Below the pieces are notes generated by a model, which was given only the letters and a program-made list of their open reading frames with translations, had not been told where the DNA came from and did not search any database. Position numbers and translations under genes: made by a program. Shown here in pieces: positions 22,972 through 35,600 of a stretch of 64,000 bases of DNA; position 1 is the stretch's first letter; each line of letters opens with the position of its first letter. Source of the DNA: Dipylidium caninum (lineage: Eukaryota; Platyhelminthes; Cestoda; Cyclophyllidea; Dipylidiidae); contig QEYB01001456.1 of the NCBI GenBank assembly GCA_017562135.1, forward strand, positions 186,001-250,000, in the 5' to 3' direction.

Positions 22972-25900
22972 TTAAACCTGGCTGCAAAGCCTCTCATCAC
23001 TCTCTACTCTGACCGGCCCGCGCCCTGTGCTAACTCCACTCGGAGTCAAGAAGCCCTGCGAACTTCCGGCGCGATCGTGGGTCACACCAGCGGCTCCAAC
23101 AAAAAGGGGGTGGTTGCCTAAAATCACCTTCCCACCGAGCCGACTTCCACTTCCGTTAGTGCAAACACCACTGTCGCTGCTTGCATTGTTGCCATCTACG
23201 GCGGCGCCATCGTCGTCCGACTTGAAGGTCACCCGAGCGCCAAGGCCACCCCTGCGTGATCCGGTCTGCGAGGAGCGTTGCGGACTTCCCGTTCGACTCA
23301 ACGATGCTAGGCTTACATAGGCAGGGTCATTTGCATTCCTCTTGTATGGTTGATAGGACTTTCTGACATCTTGTCGCCATTGCAAATCGTCACCAGTCCT
23401 GCACCCTTTTGCAAGTAAGCATAATTTGTCGGTCTATCGTATTCCATTTGTATCACGTTTTCCGATTCGTCCGACAAGGTGGGAGGACCCTCGCGGAGCA
23501 GTCCCCCGGCGTTGGCTGGCCGCGCGTCGGTGATGCACCCGTACAAGGAATTCATGCCAGAAGTCCCCTTGTCACCGTAGTTGCCATCATAGGGAGCCAC
23601 CGAGGCGCCAAAGGCTATGCTTCCATTGTGCGCGGGAACAAAGCCGTTTTGGTAGTGCAGCCAGGGCCAAAAGTAGCTCGCGCCCAGATGGGCCGCCGCT
23701 GGATTGCTCATGAGCGGCCAAGGGGCGAACTGGGAGATGCCCAGTCCCAGTTTTTCTGGGTTGGATCGGTACTTGGGCGACGCAAAGTGGCACCTGCTGC
23801 TGGATGGAGCGGGCATATGAAGGAGGCGAAATCTCCACGATGTCTTAACCGTTACGCCAAACCATAGAACTAGCCAGAGAATCAAATAGATTATCGAGAA
23901 GACCACGTAAACAAGTGGGATTTTGACTTGTGCATGCCAGTAGCACTGCAACATTGGGCTGAACAGGCAGCTCCGGGTTATCGCAAGGCAAATAAAAGAT
24001 AAGGCGGAGACGAGCGAAGGCCAAAATGCGATAGACGACTTAATAGTGTCGGATTTCCCGATAATTTTAGGATGGATCCCAAGCATGCTGGCCGTTTTGG
24101 ACCGAAGGGTGTCACTGCTGGCTGAGAGACCAGATGGAGTTGTAGCCCTCGATGTTGTGTGCCCAGTAGCTACTGAGCTTTTGCGAGTCGGTCGCCACAC
24201 CTTTGTAGTGACTGCAATGACACTCGGCCCAAAGAGATCATCTTCCTCCAAAACAACGTCCGCAAGCATTGGAGAGCCTCTTTCTTCTCTCAAGAGGGTT
24301 TCCCTTTGGGTTGAGCGGTCGAATTCTCCCGCCATTATTAAATTAGCATAATTGGTTACAGACCGTTGAAACAGTTGTTCTCCAAAAGTATAGAACGCCA
24401 TCAAGCCAGCAAGAAGTGCCAAAAATCCGGCAGCACTCATTATGACGCAGACCCAGGGTTCTATCAATCCTGATCCATGCGGAATAATGTCTATCCGCTC
24501 GCCATCTTGGTTCCGGGTGCCCGCTATGTTTATTTTTAACAGCAGTTCCATTGCGGCGGTTTCCAAGAAAACGTAGCATCCAGTTATGGCGGTGTATGAA
24601 GAGAGAAGGGAAGAAAACGGTCGACTAGTGAACCAAAAGGGAGATGCGAAGCGAACCGTCAGCACCGTCCATGCTATCGTTAATAGAACAAACTCGGGAC
24701 CAAGTTCAGGTGGAATTGTTGGATACGGGTGAGCTGTAAAATGATTTCTTCCTTCCTTTTTGGTATTTTTAATATCGAAACGATGAACGAATTGCCTTTC
24801 TTTGTTAGAAGTACTTGAATAGTTCAGATTTGCTTTCGTCGTATCTACCGATCCAAGGAAGCCCTTTAGCAACCAGTCCAAATTTGAACGCCAGACGTAA
24901 TCTACAAAGGGAACAATTACAAATGAGTTTTTCAGTTATTTTTTAAGGTAATTTTTTAGTGGGACGAAGCTCCAGTACAAACATACCTCATCACATGTTG
25001 TTTAATGAGTGAACGTTCGTGCTTTCCACCCAAACATGATTGATGCCCCCTCAACTGCAGTTACAACCCCAGTCAGTACGCCCGACACCTTCGAAAACAA
25101 GGCAGGAAACGATCCATCTACACCGCGTGTGTGTTACCCAAGTACAGGGTCAAGGGCGGGGCCTGGTGAAAACTGCAAAAAGGCGGCAGTGTGGCGGCAC
25201 CCGGATCGGTGGCTGTCGCGATGTCCGGTCGCCTGCCTGGCGGTGTAGTCGCCCCGCCTCTCGTCTCCTGCGCCGGCCTGTTGCGTGGGCTCAGCGACCG
25301 AACGAGGCGTCGGCGTCGGCGTCGGAGGTGCCTCGCGCGGCGAGGGCGTCAGGCTTACATGGCAACAGCATGACTCATCCGCCCTGCGCCGACGACGCCC
25401 ACTGCGGCCAGACGCGCGTGGTGCGGACCTTCGCCTCCTCGGCCCGCGCCTCTCCCCTTCCACCCGCCTTGTGGGCGGGGTCGGCAATCGCCGCGCGGTA
25501 GAGGCGCATTGACATTCAGAGGGCAGCGCGCAAGCAAGCGCAATACTCCTGTTGCCTTATCAACCAACCACTTATGTGAGGGTGGACCAGCCCATATGAA
25601 GTGGCTTAACACGCTAGATACTGCCGGAGTGACCTGTCCCAGTGAGGCCTTACCTGTGTAAGATGAGCAGAGGGCTGTAGTACTTTGAATAAGGTAGCCA
25701 TTGGCATACTGGACCTACGGGCCTTTGTCTCGTTGATCCACCATTTCCATTAGTCAAATGGATAGCGTACCTCTGAAATAACTGGCAACGGGCTTCCAAG
25801 GGGAAAGGATTTGGCGAACAAAACTATAGAATCAGTGCCGCCATGTTTCAACACTTCCTTACTTAGTCTCACGAGGCCTGGACGAGCGTGACAGCGCAGA

Positions 25901-28817
25901 ATGACAGCTTACCGCACAGCCCCGTGTCCTCCCCGGACAACAAAGTTTGGTGTAGACCAGAGGAGAGATAGTAAGACGCGGGCTTACTGACCCACTCGTT
26001 AAGCGAGGATGCTGTAATTTAATCAAGGCGCACGAAGTAGGGCTTGAGCATTTTTCAAAAGACTTTTCATGCATTGGTGTCTAAACCGGTCGCAACTGTA
26101 GGCGTCCCTAAATAAAGGTAACTCAGTAAAAAGGCGTTACTACAGTAACCCGGAATTCATCATATTGTCTGTAACCTAAGCAACTGGTTCTCTTGCCTAC
26201 CATAGCCTGCGACAGCGCTTAAATCATCAATTATTATCAAGCCTTCCCCGCCCAAAAGTTACAATCCACAAATAACAATAAGGTGTGAATCTATCCTTAC
26301 TTTTGCGATTTACACTTGTAATTGGGAGGACGCGTGTTTTAAAAAGGCAACAGAGTTAGCGGGACAAACAGGATCTTCATTTTTTGGCCTCGTATGTTAA
26401 GTTAACCTTTTTGTTTGTAGACGTTGCCGAGTCATCATCAAGCGAGGTTGTAAAAAAAGAACGAAGATAGAGCTTTGAAAAAATTTCACGTCCCTCTTGC
26501 CGCTGTGTTTTCACTGGCCGTTACACCTTGGCAGAACCTATGTTTACTTGCTACCACGAAAAAACCAGACTTAACCGTCCATTAGGCTGTGACGTGGATT
26601 AGATGCCGTGGAACAAAATCTCATCACATTGCGTTGCATGTAACAGAGGAATCGAGTGTTATTCGTTACCCTAAATTATTTCAGGGACCTCGTTACCTCA
26701 AATAGGAAGGCTTTTGGAATAAGGGAACGAAGATAGGTTGGCAGATGGTACCTGCTTCAGCACACTATTCTAAACCAGTATTTCTAATAACAATTTTCGA
26801 AATAACATCCGAACTTCTATAAAGGGAGAATATTTGCAGAGTCAATACAAGGCTGCTAAGAAAATCTCTGGTCAGTCTTCCTCCTCTGCCCACAACCGCA
26901 CTTTGTGCTAGCGTCCCGCAAAGGGGAAAGCACGTTTGTGTTGCTTGCACTTGCAAGTTCCCGTATATTATCACATGACTGGACTGCGGCGTGTCCACGG
27001 CGTGGAAGTGCCTTCGTAGAGGAGTTTACTTGAAGTGGCAAGAGAGAGAGAGAGAGAGAGAGAGAGTTGGTGCTCTGACGCTAAGGGAGGACAAGTAACG
27101 CCCCCGGCTTGTAGCTAATTTGGGAGTAGGCGCATAAAAGTCTACTGACAAGGGAAAGATAATGGGCAGAGCGCCCAGCACGAAGTCCACTTTTTGCTCA
27201 TAGCCGCGCTCTAATGTTAGACTGAAGGTGAAATCAGTAACCACATCCTTGTATAGCACCAACTTATCGTCGATGGCTGATGGGCTATTTACCAGATAAC
27301 CACGAGACGCACTACTAGCCAAGTCAAAGGTGGTAGCCGCTGTAAGTGTGGGTCAAATTAATTGCAAATGAAATCAGTGCACTGCCGGGCCTATTCAAGC
27401 ACTTGTCTACTGAATCAGCATGGGAACTCATTAATTCCGTTGTCTGGATCTCTACCACAAGCCGCCTCTCACCTTCGATAAGGCTTATCAAGGCCACAGA
27501 TCCATGGTAAGCAGACACTCAGTCAGCCCTCCTACGTGGACCTTTTACTCGTTCCCTGATCCATCTACCCAATAAACGGGAAAATCGCCTTCACAGCGAA
27601 CACACCGGGACCGCTTTTTTGGGCTAGTGCTCAACTTCGCCTATATCCGAATGTGCCTCCCCAAGGACCGGGCACTGAATCCAGTACTTCTTACTTTTTT
27701 TTGACAGACGACCGAAGAGGTCTCCATTAGATTTTTAGCATTATATGCATACAAAGACTCATGGAGATACTCTACAGCTGTAGCCTTAGTTCTCTACCGG
27801 CATAATAACAAAAAAATAATGTATTCTATTCGGCTCTAGTGATGCATGCATGTGGAGGAGGGCGCTTTCAGGTGTCATAGAATCTGGTAATAACCTTTGA
27901 ACACTAACAAAGAAAGATAGGAGGCATTGTTGGACACGAACTAAGTGGGTCGCGATACCAGCAGACAAGATGTGTATTCGGAAATGCTGGAAAGTGAGCG
28001 TGAACATCAGACAAGTGGGGCTGACAAAATTCAATTTACACTGAAGAGGAACTCTATGAAAGATCCAATGAAAGGTGTCCTACCTACCAGATGGTATGGC
28101 CTCATTTTTGATTTGCTCCGCCTGGAAAACGTAGACAGGCTGGAGAAGAGCGAAGGCGATGAGTACATGGATAAGGCAGGCGAAGGGACGCAGTTGTCGC
28201 CTTGTCGCAACGCACCAGGTGGCATGCTCGAGGGCTTCCACTTTGTCTTGGATGATAAAGGACTCGAAATCAGGAGAGTGGGTGGCCTCGTTTAACGACT
28301 GAGTGGAATGGGCGATGCGCGACCTCAGACGCTCTGCTGCCTCGGGGTCAGCCGACCGTTGTGCCAGTCGGAAACAGGGCAGTTGGGCCAGCATGGCATG
28401 CAAGTGGAGACAATCTCTACCGAGACTTATGCCATCATTGGCCGAGTGTCCCACCCTTGAAACTGTAGCGTAAATTAGCAAAGGAAAGAGGGATACTACA
28501 ACAACTAAAGAGACTACTTGAAGATTCAGTGGGAAGTTCCAGTCCCACTCAAAGCCGAACCGCGGATGAAATGATTGAGCTTTAAATTCTTGGTAGCGCA
28601 CAATCGCTAACCAAAAGAGTAGGCAGGTTGATAGAACTACGAACAAGGAGTACCAAAACTTCCACAAGCTGTCGAACCCGCCAACACAGAAGGCGCTCAC
28701 ATTAGTCAGCCAAGTCGGTTTGCTTGAATTTGAGTGAGGTGAGGTAATTGGAAAGTCCCAAATGCGCTTTTTCGAGTGATAGAAGGCTGGGTGAGATTCG
28801 GTATCTGAGATGGACAT
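22972..28817 (-). CDS. tincar-like multipass membrane protein (minus strand, at least 3 exons, one frameshift)
   Basis: Exon 1, 28817 down to 28088, starts at ATG and has TM segments around SLWKFWYSLFVVL and LQVVSLVVVVSLFPLLIYA, followed by VGHSANDGISLG, which matches the NLANDG-type motif of tincar. A likely exon 2 starts at 27339 in matching phase (acceptor CTTACAG); its end is uncertain and further small exons may be missing. The last exon runs from 24901 (VWRSNLDWLLKG) through PEFVLLTIAWTVL, SPFWFTSRPF, a TM near VCVIMSAAGFLALLAGLMAF, and a final pair near FWPSLVSALSFICLA and VVFSIIYLILWLVLW. A long Ser/Gly-rich cytoplasmic-type tail follows. The frame breaks at a CC run 23393-23394: uncorrected it stops at 23313, corrected it continues to TAA at 22972. 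Tincar is an eight-pass protein needed in fly heart and eye development; its biochemistry is unknown. Similarity is moderate. Confidence 0.6.
25170..25510. other. GC-rich island in a tincar-like intron
   Basis: A very GC-rich block with many CpG, including GTCGGCGTCGGCGTCGGAGG near 25311, lies between coding exons of the minus-strand gene. Long frames on both strands are compositional (Arg-, Pro- and Ser-rich in all frames). It shares short words with the GC-rich block at 46620-46860 (AGGCTTA..ATGGCAA) and TGACTCAT with those at 1577 and 20680. A shared repeat family is possible but unproven. Confidence 0.35.
27041..27066 (+). repeat. (AG)13 microsatellite
   Basis: Thirteen uninterrupted AG units in an intron of the minus-strand tincar-like gene, just downstream of its candidate second exon. 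Confidence 0.95.
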
Positions 28818-30927
28818 ATTGCTCACATATATCGCGAAAACGGCGTTGTTTCAAGTGGCATAGGCGCACATATTCTGACGCATGGTTCCCGTAGTCCAAA
28901 TGCATGTCTGAACGGAGTAGATTTGTACCAATTAGAAAATACTGTGTGCACGTCTTGCTGATTGGTCGCTCACCACATGCGGAGGCGGGCAATGAATTTC
29001 TCATTGCATGAGGTAGCAACGCTTACGACACTTAAAGTTTAACCTTGTCATGCGCGGTTGAATTTCTCCATAACTCCGAACCTCTTTGGCTATATACCAC
29101 ATGTGAACATTTGTCGGTTTCGACAGGCTCACATTGAAGACTTAAACTTCATCCAAAATAATAGTGAAGTGTTATATCAGGTCAAGAAAGCTATTTCTCA
29201 ATACCTTCCCACTTCCCCGTTTGTCCCCCTTGACTCACGTCACTTCTGCACCCTCCACTCTCCTCCCCCTCCCGACTAGCTTCGCACTCGCCCCGCATGC
29301 GGTCAAGCAGCGAAATTTGCGTCAAAACTTGACCACTCGTACATTTGTAGAGCCATTAGAATTAAAGGATCAGAACGAAGGCACATTGTGACGGAGGACA
29401 CGTCCATGAGCGGTTAGCCGGACAACTAACCCAAAAACCCTCAATTAAGTCAGACGCTGCTGTGGCGCTTTGTTCGACATTTTTCATTTAGGGCAATAAT
29501 TTTCTCACCGATGTATGGGTCAGGGAGCTTTTGCGTCAAAACGAAAACAACCTGGACAACTCACCTACTTCTCCGCAGGATAGGGAGGATAGGTATGCAC
29601 ATAACTAAATGTATCTATATGTTTTTTCTTTTACCCTTTAATCACTGAGATTCTAGTGCACATTGGTAGCGGGTAAGCTATTGTGTATTTTCCTCGTAAA
29701 TCGCAGAATACAAACCAGTAATCAGTAATAGACAGCGAAACAAATATTTAAATAATTTTGAATGGTCAATAAACATGAATACTCATAGTAGAGTATATTC
29801 CACTGAGAGAGCAGTGGTCGGTAAATGTGGAAGTGCATCCTTAGGTCTAAATTTCTCCAAAGTCTGTCCTAAAAGGTAATGAAATAAACTCGAAATTAAC
29901 AGAGTACGTATCATAAATTGTTGATAGTCACGAGCACACTAACAGATTTGACTGTTATTAAACATAACTTTTGAAGTTATTTGCTTTCACATAACATGAA
30001 AATGTATTGTGTTGTCTTAAGACAGAGTCGGAAGGCCTCGATCGTTGAACGGCCACGAGTCGGCCGCGGTCAAATTCAAAACAGACACAAACGTAGAGAC
30101 TGTGTAAAGGAAATTTGCTAATTAGATAAGTATTTTGAGGCATTTTCACAAGTAAGAACAAGAAGAGCGGGAACGAAACGGGCTGGAATTCCAGTACATA
30201 GACAGTAGACAGCTCCGAAAGTATCATTGTTGAAAACTCTTCGAACATTTCCAAGAGGAGCGTACTGAAACAGCTCCCCTAATTGTTACAGAATATAGAT
30301 TCGACAGCGAATTTCTGGCAACAAAAAAGAGGTTAGTAAATGCTTAAGTATTTTAGAGGTGAAAGAAACTTTTCCCACAAGATAATTCCATAAGCAAATA
30401 TATTGCCAAAGTCTAGGCCCAAATTGATTTATCTGGCTGGTCTAAATTTAAAAATCTGTATTTTTTTCTAATCTCTTTAACCTTGTGAAAGCATATTAGG
30501 TGGATAAACACCAGTGGTAGTGTAATGGAGCCAGAAACTGCGGGGCGCTTCGAGGGACCAAATCTAATACCTAAAAAAGTCAGAGATTGGTTTAGTCAGG
30601 ATACATGCATAAAAAACTTGTAGAACGTCAATGCAAGTAATTTTAAAAATATTTTCTAATTGAACATTTTTGGGAAAGGTGATTTTCACTTCGCCTTGGT
30701 ACAGAGCCAAAACGCAAGCGACTAGTCGGGCACCTGATCAGCTGTCAGCATTTTTTACCGTTGAACTATTTATTTCTCTGTGTCTGGACTCCATCTTGGG
30801 CATTTTGGTACGGTAGACAATGCAAATTTTTTGTTAAACTTTTCAATACTCTGAGTTTTGTGCTTACAACAAAACCAAGATTCCTTAATGTATTGGAATC
30901 TTTTACCATTTAGTTATATTTACTTCA
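28818..30927. other. divergent intergenic region between the tincar-like gene and TRMT10
   Basis: Both flanking genes are transcribed away from this 2.1 kb, so it should hold two promoters. It is AT-rich from 29700 to 30900. I found no clear TATA or CCAAT pair and no coding exon; the minus-strand frame 28702-29019 is probably 5' flank. Confidence 0.4.
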
Positions 30928-32251
30928 ATGTCCGCAGCCCGTCCTGTGATCCTCACTTCACAGAATCTCCGTAAAGAACAACGCATGCGTCGACGAAAAC
31001 GCATTGCTGAGTCAATTAGACGTAATATAGAAGCTGGTGGAAAATACGTTTCTAAGCGTGAGAAAAACTGCTTTGCCAAGAAAGAGCTTCAGCGAAAGTT
31101 GGCTTCCGGAATTCGGTTTTGTATTGATTGTTCCTTTGAGTTCGATATGTCCGCGAAGGTCAACTTCCTTTTTCTATTCTTAATTGCCATATCTAACACA
31201 GCATAAAATTAATTTAATACTTTATCAACCGTAATTTTGACATTCAAATATTTTTTTCTTTCAAAGTTGTCATTCTTGCCTTACTGTAGACGTTTCCGAG
31301 TTTTTTTCTCTACATTGAATCTTGCAATTCTTTCGTTTCGATTACTTGATTGGTAGATGCTACTAGTTAGATTCTTAAGACCTTTTAATCATCTTTAAAG
31401 AGCCCAAATTTTTTGTTTAGGAGCATTCCAAATTTGCTCAACAGTTGTGCCGAGCCTATGGTGCTATTAAAAAAGCTGTTAGTCCTTTAAGTTTGCATTT
31501 AATTAATTTCAACTCACTTGGCCCATTGGCCGAATGCTGTAGAAGGAAATGCTGTGGATTTGACAAATACCAGGTTTGTATTTTTATTTAATGAATAAGC
31601 ATCACAAAATTGGCCTTAAGTTGCTTGTTATTCCCCCTAGATAGGATTTCACGCCGGTTTTCCCAGCGATCTATTCAAATCTCAACGCATCATCTATCTG
31701 TCCCCAGACGCACCGGACCCCCTGCTCGATATCGATAAAACTTCCGTTTACGTAGCCGGCGGACTTATTGACGGCAATATTGCCAAGGTTTGCCTATTTT
31801 TATCTATATTTTCCCATTACATCTTGTCTTTATCTGCCTTGTTCGAAACCTTTGAGTTTAATTCTGAGGCGGATACATTTCGCGTTTGTGTAACCTCTTC
31901 AAGTAATATTTTTTATCGAAAGTAGTAATTTCACTTATGTTTGGTGCACTGGTCTACCCACTGAATTTTAGGAAAATGGACGTGGTATTTATCTCTTTGT
32001 GTCTAATTACTTGCCTTTAAGGGCAAAAGCCTAGCCACTGCAACGAAAATGGGTTTGCGTCTGCACGACTACCAATCCAAGAATTCGCTCCTGCTGACTG
32101 GTTCCCCCAAAACCCAGTTAAGTCCTCAGCGCTCCCTCTAAACATTGTGGTAGAAATCATTCTCAACTTTCTCGATAATGGCGATTGGCGGACAGCCTTC
32201 GATCAGTGTCTCCCCCGCCGTTTTCGTACTCAAAGAACCCCCATTACCTAA
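30928..32251 (+). CDS. tRNA (guanine-9-N1)-methyltransferase, TRMT10 family (one frameshift in the last exon)
   Basis: Exons 30928-31158, 31421-31573, 31641-31787 and about 32021-32251 (TAA), all phase 0. TRMT10 enzymes methylate N1 of G9 in tRNA using S-adenosylmethionine through a SPOUT-fold domain. The order is typical: a basic Lys/Arg-rich N-terminus with a coiled-coil look, FCIDCSFEFD (the usual IDCSFD start of the catalytic domain), IIYLSPDAPDPLL, VYVAGGLIDGN with the conserved catalytic-region Asp, then ARLPIQEF and NIVVEIILNFLDNGDW of the C-terminal half. In the last exon the frame shifts by one base at a T run, 32054-32056; with one more T the residues before and after align perfectly with the family. 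The donor of exon 1 (GTCAAC) is weak. TRMT10A and TRMT10B cannot be told apart here. Confidence 0.88.
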
Positions 32252-32649
32252 TGCACTGCACCTTTTTTTACACTCAACAGAACCACCTAAACCGCAGTTA
32301 CAATGTGCTGCCAGCGCATTTGTCCATGAATACTAGCAAATACCTCACGGAATAAGTCCCCGTTGTTTTTTCCAGTATTAACTGGAGATGGTCCGCATTC
32401 AGGCATGCTGACAAGGTCTCAGCAACCCTTAATCCTCGCAATGATACCCAGATGAAAATTTATGACGCTTGGCCGGCCACCATCAATAACATCCCAAATC
32501 ACGAAGAAGACTACTTCCCATTACCAATATGCCTTAATAATCAGAATTTTTGACGAAAAATAAGATAAAAGAAGCTTTAATATGACAAAATTCTTAGTGG
32601 TAGCGCTTGTGGTCATCGATGTTCAGAAGAGGGAGCCGGTGAGTAGCTA

Positions 32650-35600
32650 TTAAGACTGCTGGGGGAAAGGGATGTCGGGCGGCGTGAGGTCATCATGTAA
32701 TGAGAGGCAGAACTTTGGGAAAGAACTGGATGGGCTAAACGTCGCCGAAGGGCAGTACGAAGTACCGTAGCTTGTGCCCGTCAAACCGAGACCACTGATG
32801 CTTGAACTTCCCCCAGTAACAGTTGCACCTCCGTGAGAGGACAGCGGGTAGTTAGGAGTGGCGGGATAGGAAGGCGGAGAGTGGCTAGGCCCGCTTAATC
32901 CTCCCGAGGCACCGCCAATGGGGGAGCTTGGGGGCCCCAATTGGGGTGAGTAAGACAACATTGAAGAGCCACCAAATGATGGTTGTGGACTGTAGCGAGG
33001 GGCCGAAGGGGAGCCATAGTACATGTGAGGAGGACTAGGATGGCTTGAATTAAAGTTTGACAAGCTATTCCCTAGAGAAGAACCTGAGTCTATACTTGGG
33101 GAGAAGCCGCTGGGTGTGTCAGAACCGCCTGTAATCCAACTGGAAGCTGACCGTCCGGATGAACTCATGCCAGCTCCGGGCATTGCAGGACTTCCAGGAC
33201 TGTAGGAATCAAGGCTGTTGGGAGATGACCCCGATGGGGACACAGACGAACCAAAACCGAAACCAGATATATTACGTTGTGGGGAGCGCGGCTGATAACC
33301 TACGGAGGCTGGGGAGTAGAACTGCTGTCCTGAGTAGCTCGGTGAACTGCTGTCGGCTCCAAGACTGAAACTTGATGAACTCCCGGTACCGCCATAGGTT
33401 GGCTTGGACAAAGGTGAGTAGCTGGCATCAGCACCTAAGCTCAGACGGCTGGCATATCCGAATGAGCTGCCACTTGCGCTTCCAGAATGGCCGGGACTAG
33501 ACCCCGGTGAACCAATTTCAGTTTGAGGAGTTCCAGCATAAGACAATGGGCTGGCAAATCCCGACATTGCCGCCGGTGAAAATAGCACATCAGGTGTTCG
33601 CGGGCTGTCAAGCTGAGGGCTCCGACCTGGGGAGTAAGAGAGATCATGTCTATGCGTTTGAGGCGAGAACATTGCTTCATGGGGAGTTGTCATGCCGCCC
33701 AAGCGGCTAACATAAGGTGAGGCCTCAATAAGAGATCCAGCTGGGGAAGCAGCAGTATCCCATGGTGTGCTACCGCCGGGACCGCTGGTTAGACCGGGGA
33801 GGCCATCCCCAGGTGTTGCCAAACAAAAACGAGGACTTGCCCACGCTCCGGTAGAAACATCGAAAATACCTCCATTGAATAGTCCAACAGTACCAGCAAT
33901 GGGGATGGGCTGAGCTTCTTGACATTTGACCGAGTTAAGAAGAAGATCAAATGAACCAGTACCGATCCTGGCAAGCTGACCAAGCATTATATTCTCTGAC
34001 ACACCCAGTAGAGGGTCGTATTCAGCGTGGCTCGCTGCCTCCATCAGAATGTCAACTGTTTCCTCAAAGCTGCAACGGGCCAAGGCACCGGTGTCAAGAC
34101 GATTTATTCCATGACGAGTAATAGCCATCAGGTGGCCTTTCACCGTCATGACGTCGCAAAGGAGAGCCAAGTGGCGATAATTGACATAAGAACCATCAAA
34201 AGATATAACATCGTGCATCTCTATCTCAATTGCCTTACGAACGGCTTCAATTCCGAGGGCCTCGAAAATTTCCACTATGTCATTACTTACTGTTCGAGAT
34301 GAATCAACATCCCGCTGGGCAAGTACTTTCATTAGGCATGTTCCATCCGTCTCCAGGATCCATTCTGTAACACAATTGAAACTACCGTCTTTACGGATAA
34401 CAACACGCTGTTTGTCAGTAGTCTTAGGCTGATGCATGTAAACCTTGGATATTTGTGGAATGCCTTGTAAAGTAATATCTGTAAGTAAATTGGCCTCAAT
34501 AAAACGCAAGAATGTATCATCTTCCATTTTATCTGTAGTTATATCTGCGTCTTTCATGTTTTGTTCAAAGTCACTGTTCATGATCCGTATCCGCATCGCC
34601 AATTTCAGGTTATCGTCAGGAATGTGGCAAATTAGATCATTGCCGAACGACTTTGTGATTTTGTCTGCGATTTGTTCCATGGTCAACTTTTTACCCGTCA
34701 TTTGCTTACGTGCAAATTCAATTCTGAGCATCCATGAACTTATAGCATCCATGTTGAAATCAGGCAATTCGTAATAGGTGGAAACCCAGTCCCGATCTTC
34801 TTTCACAACGGTATTCTTTGGATTTGGATCATAGAAGATTGATGTAGAATTCACCAACTTACGCAGAGTCGTGTGCTCCAGACGGGCAACTACATCTTTT
34901 GCATGTTCAGCATCTCTTGCCGCTTGCCCAGTTAGATAAATGGTCATAGAGGGTGTTTTGGGACGTTTACTAACATTGATAATTTCCTTTAACCTCGGAA
35001 CACCCAGAGTTACATTCTTGGAAGAAACACCGGCATAGTGGAAGGTGTTAAGCGTCATCTGTGTAGCGGGTTCACCGAGAGACTGCGCAGCCAAAGCGCC
35101 AACCATTTCACCAGGATGAATCTGTGCCTGTTGGAAACGATTTCGGATTTCTCCAAGAACCCAATCCAAAGCATCATAAGTTAAGCGATGTTCCTGAATT
35201 ATTTTCTTAGCGCAAAGCATTGACCGAACAAGGCAACTCATAAGCAAGACAGCGTTAGAATTAGCTTCTTTGCTAAGTGCATCATCACCGGGCACCACTA
35301 TTAAGCGTTTACATGTATCTCGAACCTGCTCCACCGCCTGCCGTGGGTGAAGAGTTGTCTTAGAGAGAGGGTCGATTTCAAATAGTTTCTGGGCGTTCCA
35401 GATGAGACGTGCAATGTTACAAGGCAACACAACGCGATCTTCAGGTTTTGTGATAATTGACCGTAGCAACTTGCGGTCATTACATAATTCCTCCCATTCA
35501 GCATCTAGTTCGGCCTGAGTTTCAGGGTCGGTTGCCAAACTTCTCACCAGGTCATCTGGCATACAACGTCGAAGCGCACGTTCATTGTTCAGGTCAAAAC

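Noticed and set aside
25134..25487. 117-codon Arg/Pro-rich minus-strand frame
   Set aside because: All frames stay open because the block is very GC-rich; the protein is low in complexity and matches nothing.
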